Positions 8,381 through 18,900 are shown, counted from the stretch's first letter. The stretch is 64,000 nt of DNA from Methylobacterium pseudosasicola (GCF_900114535.1 NZ_FOTK01000016.1:1-64000), one strand, 5' to 3'. Translations and numbers: made by a program. Notes: generated by a model from the sequence alone, not told the origin.

Positions 8381-9961
8381 GTGGCCGCCACCGCCGCCAT
8401 CCCGGCCGGAGCCCCGGCCGTCGAGCCGCCGATGGACCGCCGCCGCATGGTGGCGTTTTTCTGCATGGTGTTCGGGATGTTCATGGCGATCCTGGACATC
8501 CAGATCGTCTCGGCCTCCCTCAACGAGATCCAGGCCGGCCTCTCGGCCTCCGGGGATGAGATCCCCTGGGTCCAGACCAGCTACCTGATCGCCGAGGTCA
8601 TCTCGATCCCGCTATCGGGCACCCTGTCGCGGGTGCTCTCGACCCGCTGGATGTTCGCGCTCTCGGCGGGCGGCTTCACGCTGATGAGCGTGATGTGCGC
8701 CACCTCCTCCTCGATCTCCGAGATGATCGTCTGGCGCGCCGCGCAGGGTTTCATCGGCGGCGGCATGATCCCGACTGTGTTCGCCGCCGCCTTCACGATT
8801 TTCCCGCCGTCGAAGCGCACCATCGTGTCGCCGGTGATCGGCCTGGTGGCGACGCTGGCCCCGACCATCGGGCCGACGATCGGCGGCTACCTCACCGATC
8901 TGATGTCCTGGCACTGGCTGTTCCTGATCAACGTCGTGCCGGGCATCGCCGTGACGGTCTCGACCTGGATCCTGATCGATTTCGACAAGCCGAACTATGA
9001 GCTGCTGGAGTCGTTCGACTGGGCCGGCCTCGCCTTCATGGCGGGCTTCCTCGGTTGCCTCGAATACGTCCTCGAGGAGGGGCCGAACCACGACTGGCTG
9101 CAGGACGAGGCGGTCTTCACCTGCGCGATCATCGGCGGGGTCTCGGGAATGCTGTTCTTCTGGCGCGTCATCACGGCGAAGCAGCCGATCGTCGACCTGC
9201 GCGCCTTCTCCGACCGCAACTTCGCCAGCGGCTGCGTGGCGAGCTTCGTGCTCGGCATCGGGCTCTACGGCCTGACCTACATCTACCCGGTCTATCTCGC
9301 CCGGGTGCGCGGCTACTCGGCGCTGATGATCGGCGAGACCATGTTCGTCTCAGGCCTGTGCATGTTCGCCACCGCCCCGATCGCCGGCCGGTTCTCCGGC
9401 AAGGTCGATCCCCGGATCATGATGGGCGTGGGCTTCGTCGGCTTCGCCTGCGGCACCTGGATCGTCACCGGACTGACCAAGGATTGGGATTTCTGGGAGC
9501 TGCTCTGGCCTCAGATCTTGCGCGGCTGCTCGCTGATGCTGAGCATGATCCCGATCAACAACATCGCGCTGGGCACCCTGCCGCCGGCCCGGATGAAGAA
9601 CGCTTCCGGCCTGTACAACCTCACCCGCAACCTCGGCGGCGCGGTCGGCCTGGCCCTGATCAACACCGTGCTCAACGCCCGCTGGGACCTGCACCTCGCC
9701 CGGCTCCACGAGCGCTTCACCTGGGCCAACAGCACCGCGCTCGAACGCCTCGACACGATGCAGCGCGGCTTCGACTCCTACGGCAGCGCCGCCTCCGGCA
9801 TGGCGCTCAAGGCCATGACCAACACCGTGCGGATCCAGGGTTTGGTCATGGCCTTCGAGGACGTGTTCCTGGCGCTCACCGTCCTGTTCCTGACCATGGC
9901 CTGCGCCGTGCCGCTGATCCGCCGCCCCCGCGCGGCTGCGGGCGGGGGTGGAGGGCACTGA
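8381..9961 (+). CDS. DHA2-family MFS multidrug exporter (EmrB/QacA type)
   Basis: The 526-residue protein is a 14-helix proton-driven exporter. It shows the N-terminal motif FMAILDIQIVSASLNEIQ, the segment WVQTSYLIAEVISIPLSG typical of EmrB, and motif C GLVATLAPTIGPTIGGYL. A GTG at 8381 lies eight bases after the adaptor gene; an ATG at 8432 (MDRRRMVAFF) is the alternative start. It forms a bipartite pump with the upstream EmrA-like protein. Substrates are not predictable; EmrAB systems typically export hydrophobic drugs, uncouplers or fatty acids. The frame upstream is open through the adaptor gene but that part is an out-of-frame shadow, not a fusion. Confidence 0.92.
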   Translation: MAATAAIPAGAPAVEPPMDRRRMVAFFCMVFGMFMAILDIQIVSASLNEIQAGLSASGDEIPWVQTSYLIAEVISIPLSGTLSRVLSTRWMFALSAGGFTLMSVMCATSSSISEMIVWRAAQGFIGGGMIPTVFAAAFTIFPPSKRTIVSPVIGLVATLAPTIGPTIGGYLTDLMSWHWLFLINVVPGIAVTVSTWILIDFDKPNYELLESFDWAGLAFMAGFLGCLEYVLEEGPNHDWLQDEAVFTCAIIGGVSGMLFFWRVITAKQPIVDLRAFSDRNFASGCVASFVLGIGLYGLTYIYPVYLARVRGYSALMIGETMFVSGLCMFATAPIAGRFSGKVDPRIMMGVGFVGFACGTWIVTGLTKDWDFWELLWPQILRGCSLMLSMIPINNIALGTLPPARMKNASGLYNLTRNLGGAVGLALINTVLNARWDLHLARLHERFTWANSTALERLDTMQRGFDSYGSAASGMALKAMTNTVRIQGLVMAFEDVFLALTVLFLTMACAVPLIRRPRAAAGGGGGH

Positions 9962-10161
9962 CTGCTTCCAGGGCGGTAATGGGCCGCGCAGAACGAGGAT
10001 AGCGGGGACGAATTTCCCGATCTGGCGGAAGCGCCGCGCAAGCCCCGCGACCACGGGTGGCAACCGCGGCGGATTGCGTTGGCGGTAAGCCGCTCCGATC
10101 TGCTAAACCGGCCCGATGGCCGGCCTGAGAAGCCGGCGCAGAGACGGCCAGGGATCGGCTC

Positions 10162-11316
10162 ATGGACTTCCTCAACGCGATGGGCGGGACCGCCGGCGGC
10201 TTCTTCGGGGCCGTGATCCCGTTCCTGTTCGTGCTCACCGTCGTGGTGTTCGTGCACGAGATGGGCCACTTCCTGGTCGGTCGCTGGTGCGGCGTCGGCG
10301 TGCACGCCTTCTCCCTCGGCTTCGGCCCGGAGCTGTTCGGCTTCAACGACCGCCGCGGCACCCGCTGGAAGCTCTGCGCCATCCCGCTCGGCGGCTACGT
10401 CAAATTCCACGGCGACGTGAACGGTGCGAGCGTCCCGGATCCGGAGGCGATCGCCCGGATGTCCCCGCAGGAGCGGGCGATCAGCTTCCCGACCCAGCCC
10501 GTGGCCAAGCGCGCAGCCATCGTCGCCGCCGGCCCGGTGGCGAATTTTCTGCTCGCGATCCTGCTGTTCGCCGGGGCGATCTGGCTCGCCGGCCGCTACG
10601 AGCTGCCCGCCCGGGTCTCCTCGGTGGAGCCGGGCAGCGTCGCCGCGCAGGCCGGCTTCCAGCCGGGCGACGTGATCACCGCCATCGACGGCGAGAAGAT
10701 CGGCGACTTCAACGCCATGTACCGCACCGTGACCGGCAGCGCCGGCACGCCCCTGACCTTCACGGTGGAGCGCGGCGACCAGCCGATCACCATCCAGGCG
10801 ACCCCGGCCACCTACGAGGAGAAGACGCCCTTCGGCCGCCACCGGATTGGCCGGCTCGGCATCCGCTCGCCTGCGGGCTCGGAGGCCCGGCTCGTCCGCT
10901 ACGGCGCGCTGGATTCCCTCGATCTCGGCGTGCGCGAGACCTACTTCGTGGTCGAGCGGACCTTCTCCTACCTGAGCAAGCTCGCCACCGGCCGGGAATC
11001 CGCCGATCAGCTCTCGGGCCCGATCGGCATCGCCCGGGTCTCCGGTGAGGTCGCCAAGACCGGCGGCGTCGGCGGCCTCGTCGGGTTGATCGCGCTGCTC
11101 TCGGTCTCGATCGGCTTGTTGAACCTGTTCCCGGTGCCGCTGCTCGATGGCGGCCATCTGCTGTTCTACGCCTTCGAGGTCGTCCGCGGCCGCCCGCTCA
11201 GCGAGCGCGCCCAGGAGATCGGCTTCCGGATCGGCCTCGCCCTGGTGCTGATGCTGATGCTGTTCGCCGCCTGGAACGACATCCTCAACCTCGGCGCTTC
11301 CTGGCGGAACACCTGA
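10162..11316 (+). CDS. rseP: RseP site-2 zinc metalloprotease
   Basis: Intramembrane protease of the S2P family that cleaves anti-sigma factors and remnant signal peptides in the inner membrane. The 384-residue product has the zinc motif HEMGH in the first helix (His32, Glu33, His36), a PDZ domain in the middle (PARVSSVEPGSVAAQAGFQPGD onward, in part), and the third ligand motif NLFPVPLLDGG (Asn321 to Asp329). All catalytic residues are present. The ATG at 10162 places HEMGH at the normal position. It precedes bamA, as in most proteobacteria, but is separated from dxr by the efflux insertion. Confidence 0.95.
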   Translation: MDFLNAMGGTAGGFFGAVIPFLFVLTVVVFVHEMGHFLVGRWCGVGVHAFSLGFGPELFGFNDRRGTRWKLCAIPLGGYVKFHGDVNGASVPDPEAIARMSPQERAISFPTQPVAKRAAIVAAGPVANFLLAILLFAGAIWLAGRYELPARVSSVEPGSVAAQAGFQPGDVITAIDGEKIGDFNAMYRTVTGSAGTPLTFTVERGDQPITIQATPATYEEKTPFGRHRIGRLGIRSPAGSEARLVRYGALDSLDLGVRETYFVVERTFSYLSKLATGRESADQLSGPIGIARVSGEVAKTGGVGGLVGLIALLSVSIGLLNLFPVPLLDGGHLLFYAFEVVRGRPLSERAQEIGFRIGLALVLMLMLFAAWNDILNLGASWRNT

Positions 11317-11734
11317 TCCCGGGATCCTGGCGCGCACCGGTTCCGGTCTCCACCGGAATCGGTGCCCCAATCCCGCCGCGAAGCCGCCGGAACACCGCCG
11401 CGAAGGCGCCGCGCCGACGGCCCGGCGAGAGCTTAAAACACGGTTAACGTGACGATCGACTGACTCGAAAACAGTCGATCCCGCAAAGATTTACATGACA
11501 TTCACCATGATCGGCGCTTTGCCCGCGTGGTGCGCGCTCCGTTAAGTGGCGCGAAGGCCACGACCCCCCAAAATCCCCTGACGATGGCCTCCCGCGCGTT
11601 TGCTTGGCAGGGGAATCCCGCTAAGAGCTACGCTTGGACCTGAAGCCACGCTTGGACCAGGGTGACAGGACGACCGGTCAACGGCCGCCTGTGACGGGCT
11701 AACCCCCGCGACCAGAACAGAAACGGGCGATTGC
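11317..11734. other. rseP-bamA intergenic region with two hairpins
   Basis: No gene is seen in these 418 bases. A 12-base stem with one mismatch lies at 11335-11364, just after rseP, without a T-run. A second perfect stem, GATCGACT / AGTCGATC (11454-11461 and 11473-11480), lies in an A/T-richer patch. ACGCTTGGACC occurs twice near 11630-11660. The length and lower GC suggest that bamA has its own promoter here, but I could not identify -35/-10 elements with confidence. Confidence 0.5.
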
Positions 11735-14305
11735 ATGATGTCGTTGACGGGGAAGCCCCGACGTAAGTCGGTGCGGAAGACCATCGTCCTAGTCGCTGCC
11801 GGTGCGGGCCTCGTCCTGAGCGGTGCTGCTCAGGCGCAGCAGATCGTCGTCCAGGGCAACCAGCGCGTCGATGCCGACACCATCCGCTCCTACGTGACGG
11901 GAACCGCCTCCGGCTCCTCCGAGGAGGCCCGGCGCAACCTGCTCGCCAGCGGCATGTTCTCGGACGTGAAGGTCGCCCAGTCCGGCGGTCGCACGGTGGT
12001 CACCGTCCGCGAGAACAACCTGATCAACCGGGTCGTGTTCGAGGGCAACAAGAAGGTCGAGAAGGCCACGCTCGAGGGCATCGTCGAGGCGAAGTCCCGC
12101 GGCCCCTACAGCGAGGCCATCGTCAACGCCGATCTCGCCCGCATCCGCGACGTTTACAAGCGCTTCGGCCGCGGCACCGCCAAGGTCACCTACCGGACCG
12201 TCGACCTGCCCAACGGCCGCGTCGACGTGATCTACCAGGTCGACGAGGGCGACAAGACCGGCATCATCTCGATCAACTTCGTCGGCAACAACGCCTATTC
12301 GGAGCGGACCCTGAAGGGGCTGATGAGCTCCTCCGAGATGAACTTCCTGTCGTTCATCAAGACCTCCGACGTCTACGATCCCGACCGCATCACCAACGAC
12401 CTCGATCAGGTGCGCCGCTACTACCTGAAGAACGGCTATGCCGATTTCCAGGTGGTCAGCGCCGACGCCCGCTACGTCGAGGGCGACAGCTCGGGCTACG
12501 TCATCACCATCACGGTGAACGAGGGCGAGCAGTACAAGGTCGGCGCGGTGGCGGTGGATTCCCGCCTGCCCGGCATCGACACCGCCAAGCTCGACGGCAA
12601 TATCACCGCGGCCGTGGGCGACGTCTACAACGCCGACGACGTGGAGCGGACGCTCAACAACGTCACCCGCGAGGTCAACCGCGCCGGCTACCCGTTCGCC
12701 CAGGTCCGCCCGACCGGCCAGCGCGATCCCGCCTCCCACCAGGTCTCCCTGGGCTTCGTGGTCGAGGACGGCCCGCACGTCTACGTCGAGCGCATCAACA
12801 TCCGCGGCAACACCCGCACCCGCGACTACGTCATTCGCCGCGAGCTCGATATCGCGGAAGGCGACGCCTACAACCGCGTGCTCACCGACCGGGCCGAGCG
12901 GCGCCTGAACGGCCTCGGCTTCTTCAAGAAGGTCCGGTTCTCCAACGAGCCGGGCTCGGCGGCCGACCGCGTGGTCATCAACATCGATGTCGAGGATCAG
13001 CCCACGGGTTCGTTCTCGGTGGCGGGCGGCTACTCCACCCAGGACGGCATCATCGGCGAGGTCTCGGTCTCCGAGTCCAACTTCCTCGGCCGCGGCCAGT
13101 ATGTCCGCCTCGCCGGCACCGGCGGCCAGTACTCGCGTGGCGTCGACTTCTCGTTCACCGAGCCGTACTTCCTCGGCTACCGGCTCGCCGCCGGCTTCGA
13201 CGCCTTCTACAAGTACTCCGACCTGACCCGGTACTCGCGCTACGAGACCACGGTGTATGGCGGCCAGCTGCGCCTGGGCCTGCCGATCACCGAGGAGTTC
13301 GGCATCACCCTGCGCTACTCGCTGTACAACACCGAGCTGAAGGTCCCGAACACCCTCAAGCGGCCGTACAACGACTGCTCGACCCCGATCCCGGGCTACA
13401 CCGCGACCTACGCGGGCGGCACGATCGACCCGAACAGCGGCCGCAACATCGGCGGCCAGGCGATCTACCCGAACTGCGCGTATGACGGCGAAGCGTCGAT
13501 CGCCATCAAGGGCTCGCAGGGCAACACGCTCACCTCGCTGGCCGGCCTGACGCTCGCCTACTCGACCCTCGACGTGGTCGGTGCGCCGCGGAACGGCCTC
13601 TACGCCGAGCTGAAGCCCGACGTCGCCGGCCTGGGAGGCGACTCCAAGTTCTTCCGCGTCACCGCGGATGCGCGCTACTACAAGGAACTGTTCGAGGACG
13701 TGATCGGCTTCGTCCGCTTCCAGGGCGGCCACATCAACGCCATCGACGGCAAGCCGCTGCGTGTCACCGACGAGTTCTTCCTCGGCCCGTCGCTGGTCCG
13801 CGGTTTCGCGCCGAACGGCATCGGCCCGCGCGACGTCGGCATCGCCGATGCCCGCTCCAACGCTATCGGCGGCTCCACCTATGTCGGCGGTACGCTCGAA
13901 GTGCAGTTCCCGCTGCCCCTCATCCCGCGGGATCTGGGCCTGAAGGGCGCGGTCTTCGCCGATGCCGGCACGCTGTTCGGCTATAACGGTCGGCGCTCGT
14001 TCAACGTGAACGGCGACGCCTTCATCAACGGCATCTCGCCGCAGACCGGGAAGTGCAACTTCTCCGCGTTCAACATCGGCGTCGAGCCGGAATGCGTGAA
14101 CGTCCGCGACACCGCCGCGATCCGCTCCTCGATCGGCGCGTCCATCCTGTGGAACTCGCCGCTCGGCCCGATCCGCTTCGACTACGCCTATGCTCTGACC
14201 AAGGACGAGGGTCAGTCTGTCTACGTGCCGCTCCTCGGCAAGGTCGGCCATATCGGCAAGGATCAGACCCAGGCGTTCCGCTTCTCGGGCGGCTCGCGGT
14301 TCTGA
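11735..14305 (+). CDS. bamA: Outer membrane protein assembly factor BamA
   Basis: Core of the BAM machine that folds beta-barrel proteins into the outer membrane. The 856-residue precursor starts with a basic segment and signal peptide ending in AQA before [11 protein letters not shown]. Five POTRA domains follow, to about residue 430; typical POTRA starts are [26 protein letters not shown] and [12 protein letters not shown]. The C-terminal half is the 16-strand Omp85 barrel, with loop-6 [14 protein letters not shown] and terminal residues FRFSGGSRF ending in the aromatic barrel signal. Length is in the normal range for alphaproteobacteria. lpxD follows after a strong hairpin; no skp/ompH gene lies between. 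Confidence 0.97.
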   Translation: MMSLTGKPRRKSVRKTIVLVAAGAGLVLSGAAQAQQIVVQGNQRVDADTIRSYVTGTASGSSEEARRNLLASGMFSDVKVAQSGGRTVVTVRENNLINRVVFEGNKKVEKATLEGIVEAKSRGPYSEAIVNADLARIRDVYKRFGRGTAKVTYRTVDLPNGRVDVIYQVDEGDKTGIISINFVGNNAYSERTLKGLMSSSEMNFLSFIKTSDVYDPDRITNDLDQVRRYYLKNGYADFQVVSADARYVEGDSSGYVITITVNEGEQYKVGAVAVDSRLPGIDTAKLDGNITAAVGDVYNADDVERTLNNVTREVNRAGYPFAQVRPTGQRDPASHQVSLGFVVEDGPHVYVERINIRGNTRTRDYVIRRELDIAEGDAYNRVLTDRAERRLNGLGFFKKVRFSNEPGSAADRVVINIDVEDQPTGSFSVAGGYSTQDGIIGEVSVSESNFLGRGQYVRLAGTGGQYSRGVDFSFTEPYFLGYRLAAGFDAFYKYSDLTRYSRYETTVYGGQLRLGLPITEEFGITLRYSLYNTELKVPNTLKRPYNDCSTPIPGYTATYAGGTIDPNSGRNIGGQAIYPNCAYDGEASIAIKGSQGNTLTSLAGLTLAYSTLDVVGAPRNGLYAELKPDVAGLGGDSKFFRVTADARYYKELFEDVIGFVRFQGGHINAIDGKPLRVTDEFFLGPSLVRGFAPNGIGPRDVGIADARSNAIGGSTYVGGTLEVQFPLPLIPRDLGLKGAVFADAGTLFGYNGRRSFNVNGDAFINGISPQTGKCNFSAFNIGVEPECVNVRDTAAIRSSIGASILWNSPLGPIRFDYAYALTKDEGQSVYVPLLGKVGHIGKDQTQAFRFSGGSRF

Positions 14306-14316
14306 TAAAAACCGGA

Positions 14317-14350
14317 CGCGCCGGTCGGATTTCTCCGGCCGGCGCGTTGT
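14317..14350 (+). terminator. Hairpin between bamA and lpxD (attenuator or terminator)
   Basis: CGCGCCGGTCGG (14317-14328) pairs with CCGGCCGGCGCG (14335-14346) with one mismatch over a six-base loop, followed by TTGT. It ends nine bases before the lpxD ATG. It could partially terminate bamA transcription or act as an attenuator or mRNA end stabiliser. The T-run is too short for a strong intrinsic terminator. Confidence 0.5.
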
Positions 14351-14355
14351 CCCGC

Positions 14356-15426
14356 ATGTCCGATCCCGTTTTCTTCGCCGCGCAAGGCGGCCTCACCCTC
14401 GCCGACGTCGCGGCCGCCTCCGGCGCGACCCTGCCCGAGGGGGCCGACCCGGCCTATCGGCTCACCGGCGCCGCGCCCCTCGAGAGCGCCGGGCCGGAAC
14501 ACCTCGCCTACATGGACAATGCCCGCTACGGCGAGGCTCTGGTCGTGACCCGGGCGGGCGCCTGCCTGGTCAGCCCGCGCTTCGCCGCGCGCTGCCCGGC
14601 CGGGACCGTCTCCTTGGTCAGCCGGGATCCCTACCGGGCCTACGCGTCCCTGCTCGGCCGGCTCCATCCCGATGCGATGCGCCCCGGCTCGCAATTCGGC
14701 GGCCGCAGCATCGCCCCGGGCGCCCATGTCCATCCGGATGCGCGGCTGGAGGAGGGGGTCACGGTCGATCCCGGCGCGGTGATCGGCCCCGGCGTCGAGA
14801 TCGGCTCGGGCAGCGTCATCGGCCCGAACGCGGTGATCGGCCCCGGCGTGCGGATCGGGCGTGACTGCTCCATCGGTGCCGGCACGACCTTGAGCCACGC
14901 GCTGTTGGGCAATCGGGTGATCCTGCATCCGGGCGCCCGCCTCGGCCAGGACGGCTTCGGCTTCGCCATGGGCGCGACCCATCTCAAGGTGCCGCAGATC
15001 GGCCGGGTGATCGTGCAGGACGATGTCGAGATCGGTGCCAACACGACAATCGACCGGGGCGCCTCGCGCGATACGGTCATCGGCGAGGGCACCAAGATCG
15101 ATAACCTCGTCCAGATCGCCCACAACGTCGTCATCGGTCGCCACTGCGTGATCGTCTCCGGGGTCGGCATCTCGGGCTCGACCACACTGGAAGACTACGT
15201 GGTGCTCGGCGGCCAAGTCGGCGTGGTCGGACACCTGCGCATCGGCCGCGGCGCCCAGATCGCCGGCTCGTCCAACGTCAACCGCGATGTCCCGCCGGGC
15301 AGCCGCTGGGGCGGCACACCGGCCAAGCCGGTGCGGGCCTGGTTCCGCGAGCTGACGACGCTGGCGCGGCTGGCCGAGCGCTCGGGCAAGGATGCGGAGA
15401 AAGATCCGGCTCCCGACGCCGAGTGA
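14356..15426 (+). CDS. lpxD: UDP-3-O-(3-hydroxyacyl)glucosamine N-acyltransferase
   Basis: Third step of lipid A synthesis, adding the N-linked hydroxyacyl chain from acyl-ACP to UDP-3-O-acylglucosamine. The 356-residue product has the N-terminal uridine-binding domain ([20 protein letters not shown]), then a long left-handed beta-helix of hexapeptide repeats such as [21 protein letters not shown]. The catalytic His is in IAHNVVIG (His256). A C-terminal helix follows WGGTPAKP. The ATG at 14356 is chosen because family similarity begins there. It starts the lpxD-fabZ-lpxA-lpxI-lpxB lipid A unit. Confidence 0.96.
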   Translation: MSDPVFFAAQGGLTLADVAAASGATLPEGADPAYRLTGAAPLESAGPEHLAYMDNARYGEALVVTRAGACLVSPRFAARCPAGTVSLVSRDPYRAYASLLGRLHPDAMRPGSQFGGRSIAPGAHVHPDARLEEGVTVDPGAVIGPGVEIGSGSVIGPNAVIGPGVRIGRDCSIGAGTTLSHALLGNRVILHPGARLGQDGFGFAMGATHLKVPQIGRVIVQDDVEIGANTTIDRGASRDTVIGEGTKIDNLVQIAHNVVIGRHCVIVSGVGISGSTTLEDYVVLGGQVGVVGHLRIGRGAQIAGSSNVNRDVPPGSRWGGTPAKPVRAWFRELTTLARLAERSGKDAEKDPAPDAE

Positions 15427-15547
15427 TATCGGCCGCCGATCCCGGAAACCCTTGCATCTCTGCCGATTTCTTCCGAAGAGGGCGTCCGCCCGTCATGGGG
15501 GGCGGATATCGGTCCGCCCGATGGCGGTGACTCGAGGTACGAATTCG

Positions 15548-16024
15548 ATGAGCGAGGCGGCGCGCGACACCAACGAGGAGCTGGGCACAGCCGACATCCA
15601 GACACTGCTGGAATTGCTGCCGCACCGCTACCCGTTCCTGATGATCGACCGCATCGTCGAGATCGATCGCGACGAATCCTGCGTCGGCATCAAGAACGTC
15701 ACCGCCAACGAGCCGCAATTCATGGGGCATTTCCCCGGGCTGCCGGTCTTCCCCGGGGTGCTGCTGATCGAGGGCATGGCCCAGACCGCCGGCGCGATTT
15801 GCTGCCGTCACATCCGGACGGACGAGCTGCGCACCAAGCAGGTGTTCTTCATGACCATCGACAAGTGCAAGTTCCGGAAGCCCGTCACCCCCGGTGACCA
15901 GGTGCGCTTCCATATGAAGAAGATGAACCAGCGCCGCACCATGTGGTGGTTCCGCGGCGAGGCCCGGGTCGACGGCATGCTGGTGGCGGAAGCCGAGATC
16001 GGCGCCATGCTGGTGACGGAGTGA
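15548..16024 (+). CDS. fabZ: 3-hydroxyacyl-[acyl-carrier-protein] dehydratase FabZ
   Basis: Hot-dog-fold dehydratase of type II fatty acid synthesis, cytoplasmic. The 158-residue product contains [14 protein letters not shown], the catalytic [20 protein letters not shown] (His61 and Glu75, with the spacing seen in E. coli) and [11 protein letters not shown]. The ATG at 15548 is preferred to an in-frame ATG at 15521 because GAGGTA lies about nine bases upstream of it. Its last codons overlap the lpxA start as GTGA. Its placement among lpx genes reflects the shared hydroxyacyl-ACP pool. Confidence 0.95.
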   Translation: MSEAARDTNEELGTADIQTLLELLPHRYPFLMIDRIVEIDRDESCVGIKNVTANEPQFMGHFPGLPVFPGVLLIEGMAQTAGAICCRHIRTDELRTKQVFFMTIDKCKFRKPVTPGDQVRFHMKKMNQRRTMWWFRGEARVDGMLVAEAEIGAMLVTE

Positions 16025-16839
16025 GCGACGCCCTGATCCACCCGAGCGCCGTGATCGAATCCGGCGCCGCGATCGGCGAGGGCGTGCGGATCGGCCCGTT
16101 CTGCCATGTCGGGCCCGAGGTCGTGCTGGGCGAGGGCTGCGAGCTTCTCAGCCACGTTGTGCTGGCCGGCCGCACGGCGATCGGCCCCCGCACCCGGATC
16201 TTCCCTTTCGCCTCCATCGGCCACCAGCCACAGGATCTGAAATACAAGGGCGAGGCTTCGACGCTGACGATCGGGTCCGATTGCCTGATCCGCGAGGGCG
16301 TGACCATGAACCCCGGCACCAGCGGGGGCGGCCTCGAGACGACGGTCGGCGATCACTGCACCTTCCTGGCCAATTCCCATGTCGGCCACGATTGCCGGGT
16401 CGGCGACCACGTCATCTTCTCCAACAACGTGATGCTGGCCGGCCATTGCAGCGTCGGCGATTACGCGATCCTCGGCGGCGGCGCCGCGGTGATCCAGTTC
16501 GCCCGGGTCGGCGCCCACGCCTTCGTCGGCGGCCTCTCGGGGCTGGAGAACGATTGCATCCCCTACGGTATGGTGCTCGGCAACCGCGCCACCTTGTCGG
16601 GGCTCAACATCATCGGCCTGCAGCGTCGCGGCTTCGCCCGGGACGACATCCACGCGCTGCGGCGGGCCTACCGCCTGCTGTTCGCCCCCGAGGGCACGCT
16701 GATGGAGCGGGTCGAGGATGTGGCCGCGACTTTCGAGTCCCACACCGCCGTGGCCGAGATCCTCGCCTTCATCCGCGCCGGCGGCAAGCGCTCGATTTGC
16801 ACCCCGCGCGAGCTCCCGGTCCCGATCGGGGCGGCCTGA
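16021..16839 (+). CDS. lpxA: UDP-N-acetylglucosamine acyltransferase
   Basis: First step of lipid A synthesis: transfer of a 3-hydroxyacyl chain to UDP-GlcNAc. The 272-residue product is a left-handed beta-helix ([20 protein letters not shown] and further hexapeptides) with the catalytic region [13 protein letters not shown]. His120 and His123 match the E. coli His122/His125 pair. A C-terminal helical domain begins after [12 protein letters not shown]. The start is a GTG whose last two bases overlap the fabZ stop, giving translational coupling. lpxI follows 10 bases after its stop. Confidence 0.96.
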   Translation: MSDALIHPSAVIESGAAIGEGVRIGPFCHVGPEVVLGEGCELLSHVVLAGRTAIGPRTRIFPFASIGHQPQDLKYKGEASTLTIGSDCLIREGVTMNPGTSGGGLETTVGDHCTFLANSHVGHDCRVGDHVIFSNNVMLAGHCSVGDYAILGGGAAVIQFARVGAHAFVGGLSGLENDCIPYGMVLGNRATLSGLNIIGLQRRGFARDDIHALRRAYRLLFAPEGTLMERVEDVAATFESHTAVAEILAFIRAGGKRSICTPRELPVPIGAA

Positions 16840-16849
16840 GCCTGCCCGC

Positions 16850-17713
16850 ATGGCCGAGGCCGCTCCGCTGCCCGAGGGCACGCTCGTCCTGATCGCCGGT
16901 GCTGGGCGCCTGCCCGAGTTGGTCGCCGAGTCGCTGAACCGGACGCAGAGGCCGTTCCGGCTGATTGCGCTCCGCGGCTTCACCGATCGGTCCCTGCGCG
17001 CCCGGGCCGACGCCACCGTCGATCTCCTCGACCTCGCGGCGATCCTGAAGCTGCTGCGCCGCTGGGGGCCGGCCGTGATGGTGCCGGCCGGCGGCGTCTC
17101 TCGTCCGAGCCCGGCCGCGCTGCTCAATGCCGGCGCGGCATTGCGCAACCGCGAGACCCTGCGGGCGATCGCCGGCGGCGGCGATGACCGGCTGCTGCGC
17201 GCCGCCCTCGCCCTGGTCGAGGAGGAGGGGCACCGGGTGCTCGGCGTCCACGAGGCTGCCCCGGATTTGCTCTGCCCGGAAGGCCGCCTCGGCCGTCTCG
17301 GCCCCGATGCGGAGGCTGCCGTCTCGATCCGCACCGGACGCGGGGTGCTCGACGCGCTCTCGCCCTTCGATCTCGGGCAGGCGGTCGCGGTCTCGGGGGA
17401 GCGGGTGATCGCCGTCGAGGGGCCGGAGGGCACCGACCGCATGCTGGCCCGCGCCCGGGCGCTCGGGCGCAAGCCTTTCGGCCGGGGGCGGGCGCTCCCG
17501 GCGACCGTGCTGGTGAAAGCGCCCAAGGTCGGCCAGGACCTGCGCATCGACCTTCCGGCCATCGGCCCCCAGACGGTGCGCAACGCCGCCGCCGCAGGCT
17601 GCGTCGGCCTGGCGTTAGAGGCCGGCGGCACCCTGGTGATCGACCGCGTCGCCACCGCCGCCGAGGCCGACCGCCTTGGGCTGTTCTTGGTCGGCTACGG
17701 AGCCGAGCCGTGA
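16850..17713 (+). CDS. lpxI: UDP-2,3-diacylglucosamine pyrophosphatase LpxI
   Basis: Hydrolyses UDP-2,3-diacylglucosamine to lipid X and UMP. LpxI (formerly DUF1009) replaces LpxH in many alphaproteobacteria. The 287-residue product opens VLIAGAGRLPELVAE and contains DLLDLAAILKLLRRWG, ETLRAIAGGGDDRLLRA and EGPEGTDRMLARA. It ends with the conserved VKAPKVGQDLRIDLPAIGP and LALEAGGTLVIDR segments. Its position between lpxA and lpxB agrees. Its stop overlaps the lpxB start (GTGA). Confidence 0.95.
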   Translation: MAEAAPLPEGTLVLIAGAGRLPELVAESLNRTQRPFRLIALRGFTDRSLRARADATVDLLDLAAILKLLRRWGPAVMVPAGGVSRPSPAALLNAGAALRNRETLRAIAGGGDDRLLRAALALVEEEGHRVLGVHEAAPDLLCPEGRLGRLGPDAEAAVSIRTGRGVLDALSPFDLGQAVAVSGERVIAVEGPEGTDRMLARARALGRKPFGRGRALPATVLVKAPKVGQDLRIDLPAIGPQTVRNAAAAGCVGLALEAGGTLVIDRVATAAEADRLGLFLVGYGAEP

Positions 17714-18900
17714 GCGCCGCCTCCGTGTCTTCATCCAAGACAATCTGGCTGGTGGCCGGAGAGGATTCCGGCGACCAGCTCGGGGCCAAGCTGATGCGGG
17801 CGCTGCGGGCGACCGCGCCCGAGACGGTCTTCGGCGGCGTCGGCGGCGAGGCTATGGCCGAGGAGGGGTTTGCCACCCTGTTCCCCCTCGATGACGTCGC
17901 CGTCATGGGCTACCTGCCGGTGCTCGCCCGTGCCCGGACCCTCCTGCGCCGGATCCGCGAGACCGCCGCTGCCGTGGTGCGCGCCCGGCCCGACGTGCTG
18001 GTGATCATCGACAGCCCGGGTTTCACCCATGCCGTGGCCCAGCGGGTCCGGAAGGCGGCGCCCGACATCCCGATCGTCGATTACGTCTCCCCGAGCGTCT
18101 GGGCCTGGCGGCCGTGGCGCGCGAAGGGCATGCGCGGCTTCATCGACCACGTGATGGCGCTGCTGCCGTTCGAGCCGGACGCACATCTGCGGCTCGGCGG
18201 CCCGCCCTGCACCTATGTCGGCCATCCGCTGATCGAGCGGTTTTCGGAATTGCGCCCCTCGGGAGCGGAGATCCGGCGGCGGGAGGCGGTGCCCTACAGC
18301 CTCGTGATCCTGCCCGGCTCGCGCCGGGCCGAGATCGACCGGCTGATGCCGGTCTTCGGGCAGGTGCTGGAGCAGGTCTCCCGCATCCTAGAGGTCGAGG
18401 CGGTGCTGCCCGCCGTGACCCGCCACCGGGCGTTGATCGAGCGGATGGCCCTCGACTGGCCCGTGCCGGTGCGGGTTCTCACCGGCGAGGCACCGAAATA
18501 CGCCGCCTTCCGGGGCGCTCGGGCGGCGCTCGCGGCCTCGGGCACGGTCACGCTGGAACTGGCGCTGGCGGGCGTCCCGATGGTGGTGGCCTACAAGGTC
18601 TCGCGCGCTGAGGAGTTCATCGCCCGGCGGCTGATCCAGGTCCCCAGCATCGTGTTGCCGAACCTGATCCTGGCCGACAATGCCATGCCGGAATTCGTCC
18701 AGGCGGACTGCACGCCCGAGCGTCTCACCCAGGCGCTGCTGCCCCTGCTGGTCGGCGGCCCGGAGCGGGACACCCAGAGCGACGCCCTCGCCCGCATCGA
18801 CGGCCAAATGCGGCTCACTGGCGACGACACCCCGAGCCGGGCTGCGGCGCGGATCGTTCTGAACGCCGCTGCTGGGGGGCGGGGGATCGGGATCGCCTGA
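17710..18900 (+). CDS. lpxB: Lipid-A-disaccharide synthase
   Basis: GT19 glycosyltransferase that joins lipid X and UDP-2,3-diacylglucosamine into the tetraacyl disaccharide at the inner face of the inner membrane. The 396-residue product has LVAGEDSGDQLGAKL near the N terminus, FPLDDVAVMGYLPVL, DSPGFTHAVAQRVRK, YVSPSVWAWRPWRAKGM, YVGHPLIERF, LPGSRRAEIDRLMP and the C-terminal ALAASGTVTLELALAGVPMVVAYK. The GTG start overlaps lpxI. It closes the lipid A operon; a 25-bp inverted repeat lies 38 bases downstream. Confidence 0.96.
   Translation: MSAASVSSSKTIWLVAGEDSGDQLGAKLMRALRATAPETVFGGVGGEAMAEEGFATLFPLDDVAVMGYLPVLARARTLLRRIRETAAAVVRARPDVLVIIDSPGFTHAVAQRVRKAAPDIPIVDYVSPSVWAWRPWRAKGMRGFIDHVMALLPFEPDAHLRLGGPPCTYVGHPLIERFSELRPSGAEIRRREAVPYSLVILPGSRRAEIDRLMPVFGQVLEQVSRILEVEAVLPAVTRHRALIERMALDWPVPVRVLTGEAPKYAAFRGARAALAASGTVTLELALAGVPMVVAYKVSRAEEFIARRLIQVPSIVLPNLILADNAMPEFVQADCTPERLTQALLPLLVGGPERDTQSDALARIDGQMRLTGDDTPSRAAARIVLNAAAGGRGIGIA

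Noticed and set aside
7361..9961. Single 866-codon frame suggesting an adaptor-pump fusion
   Set aside because: The upstream third lies out of frame inside the membrane-fusion-protein gene, which is itself complete. The pump begins at 8381 or 8432.
11789..14251. Very long open frame antisense to bamA (about 820 codons)
   Set aside because: In GC-rich DNA the frame opposite a real gene is often stop-free. bamA matches its family end to end, and the antisense product is low-complexity with no recognisable domain.
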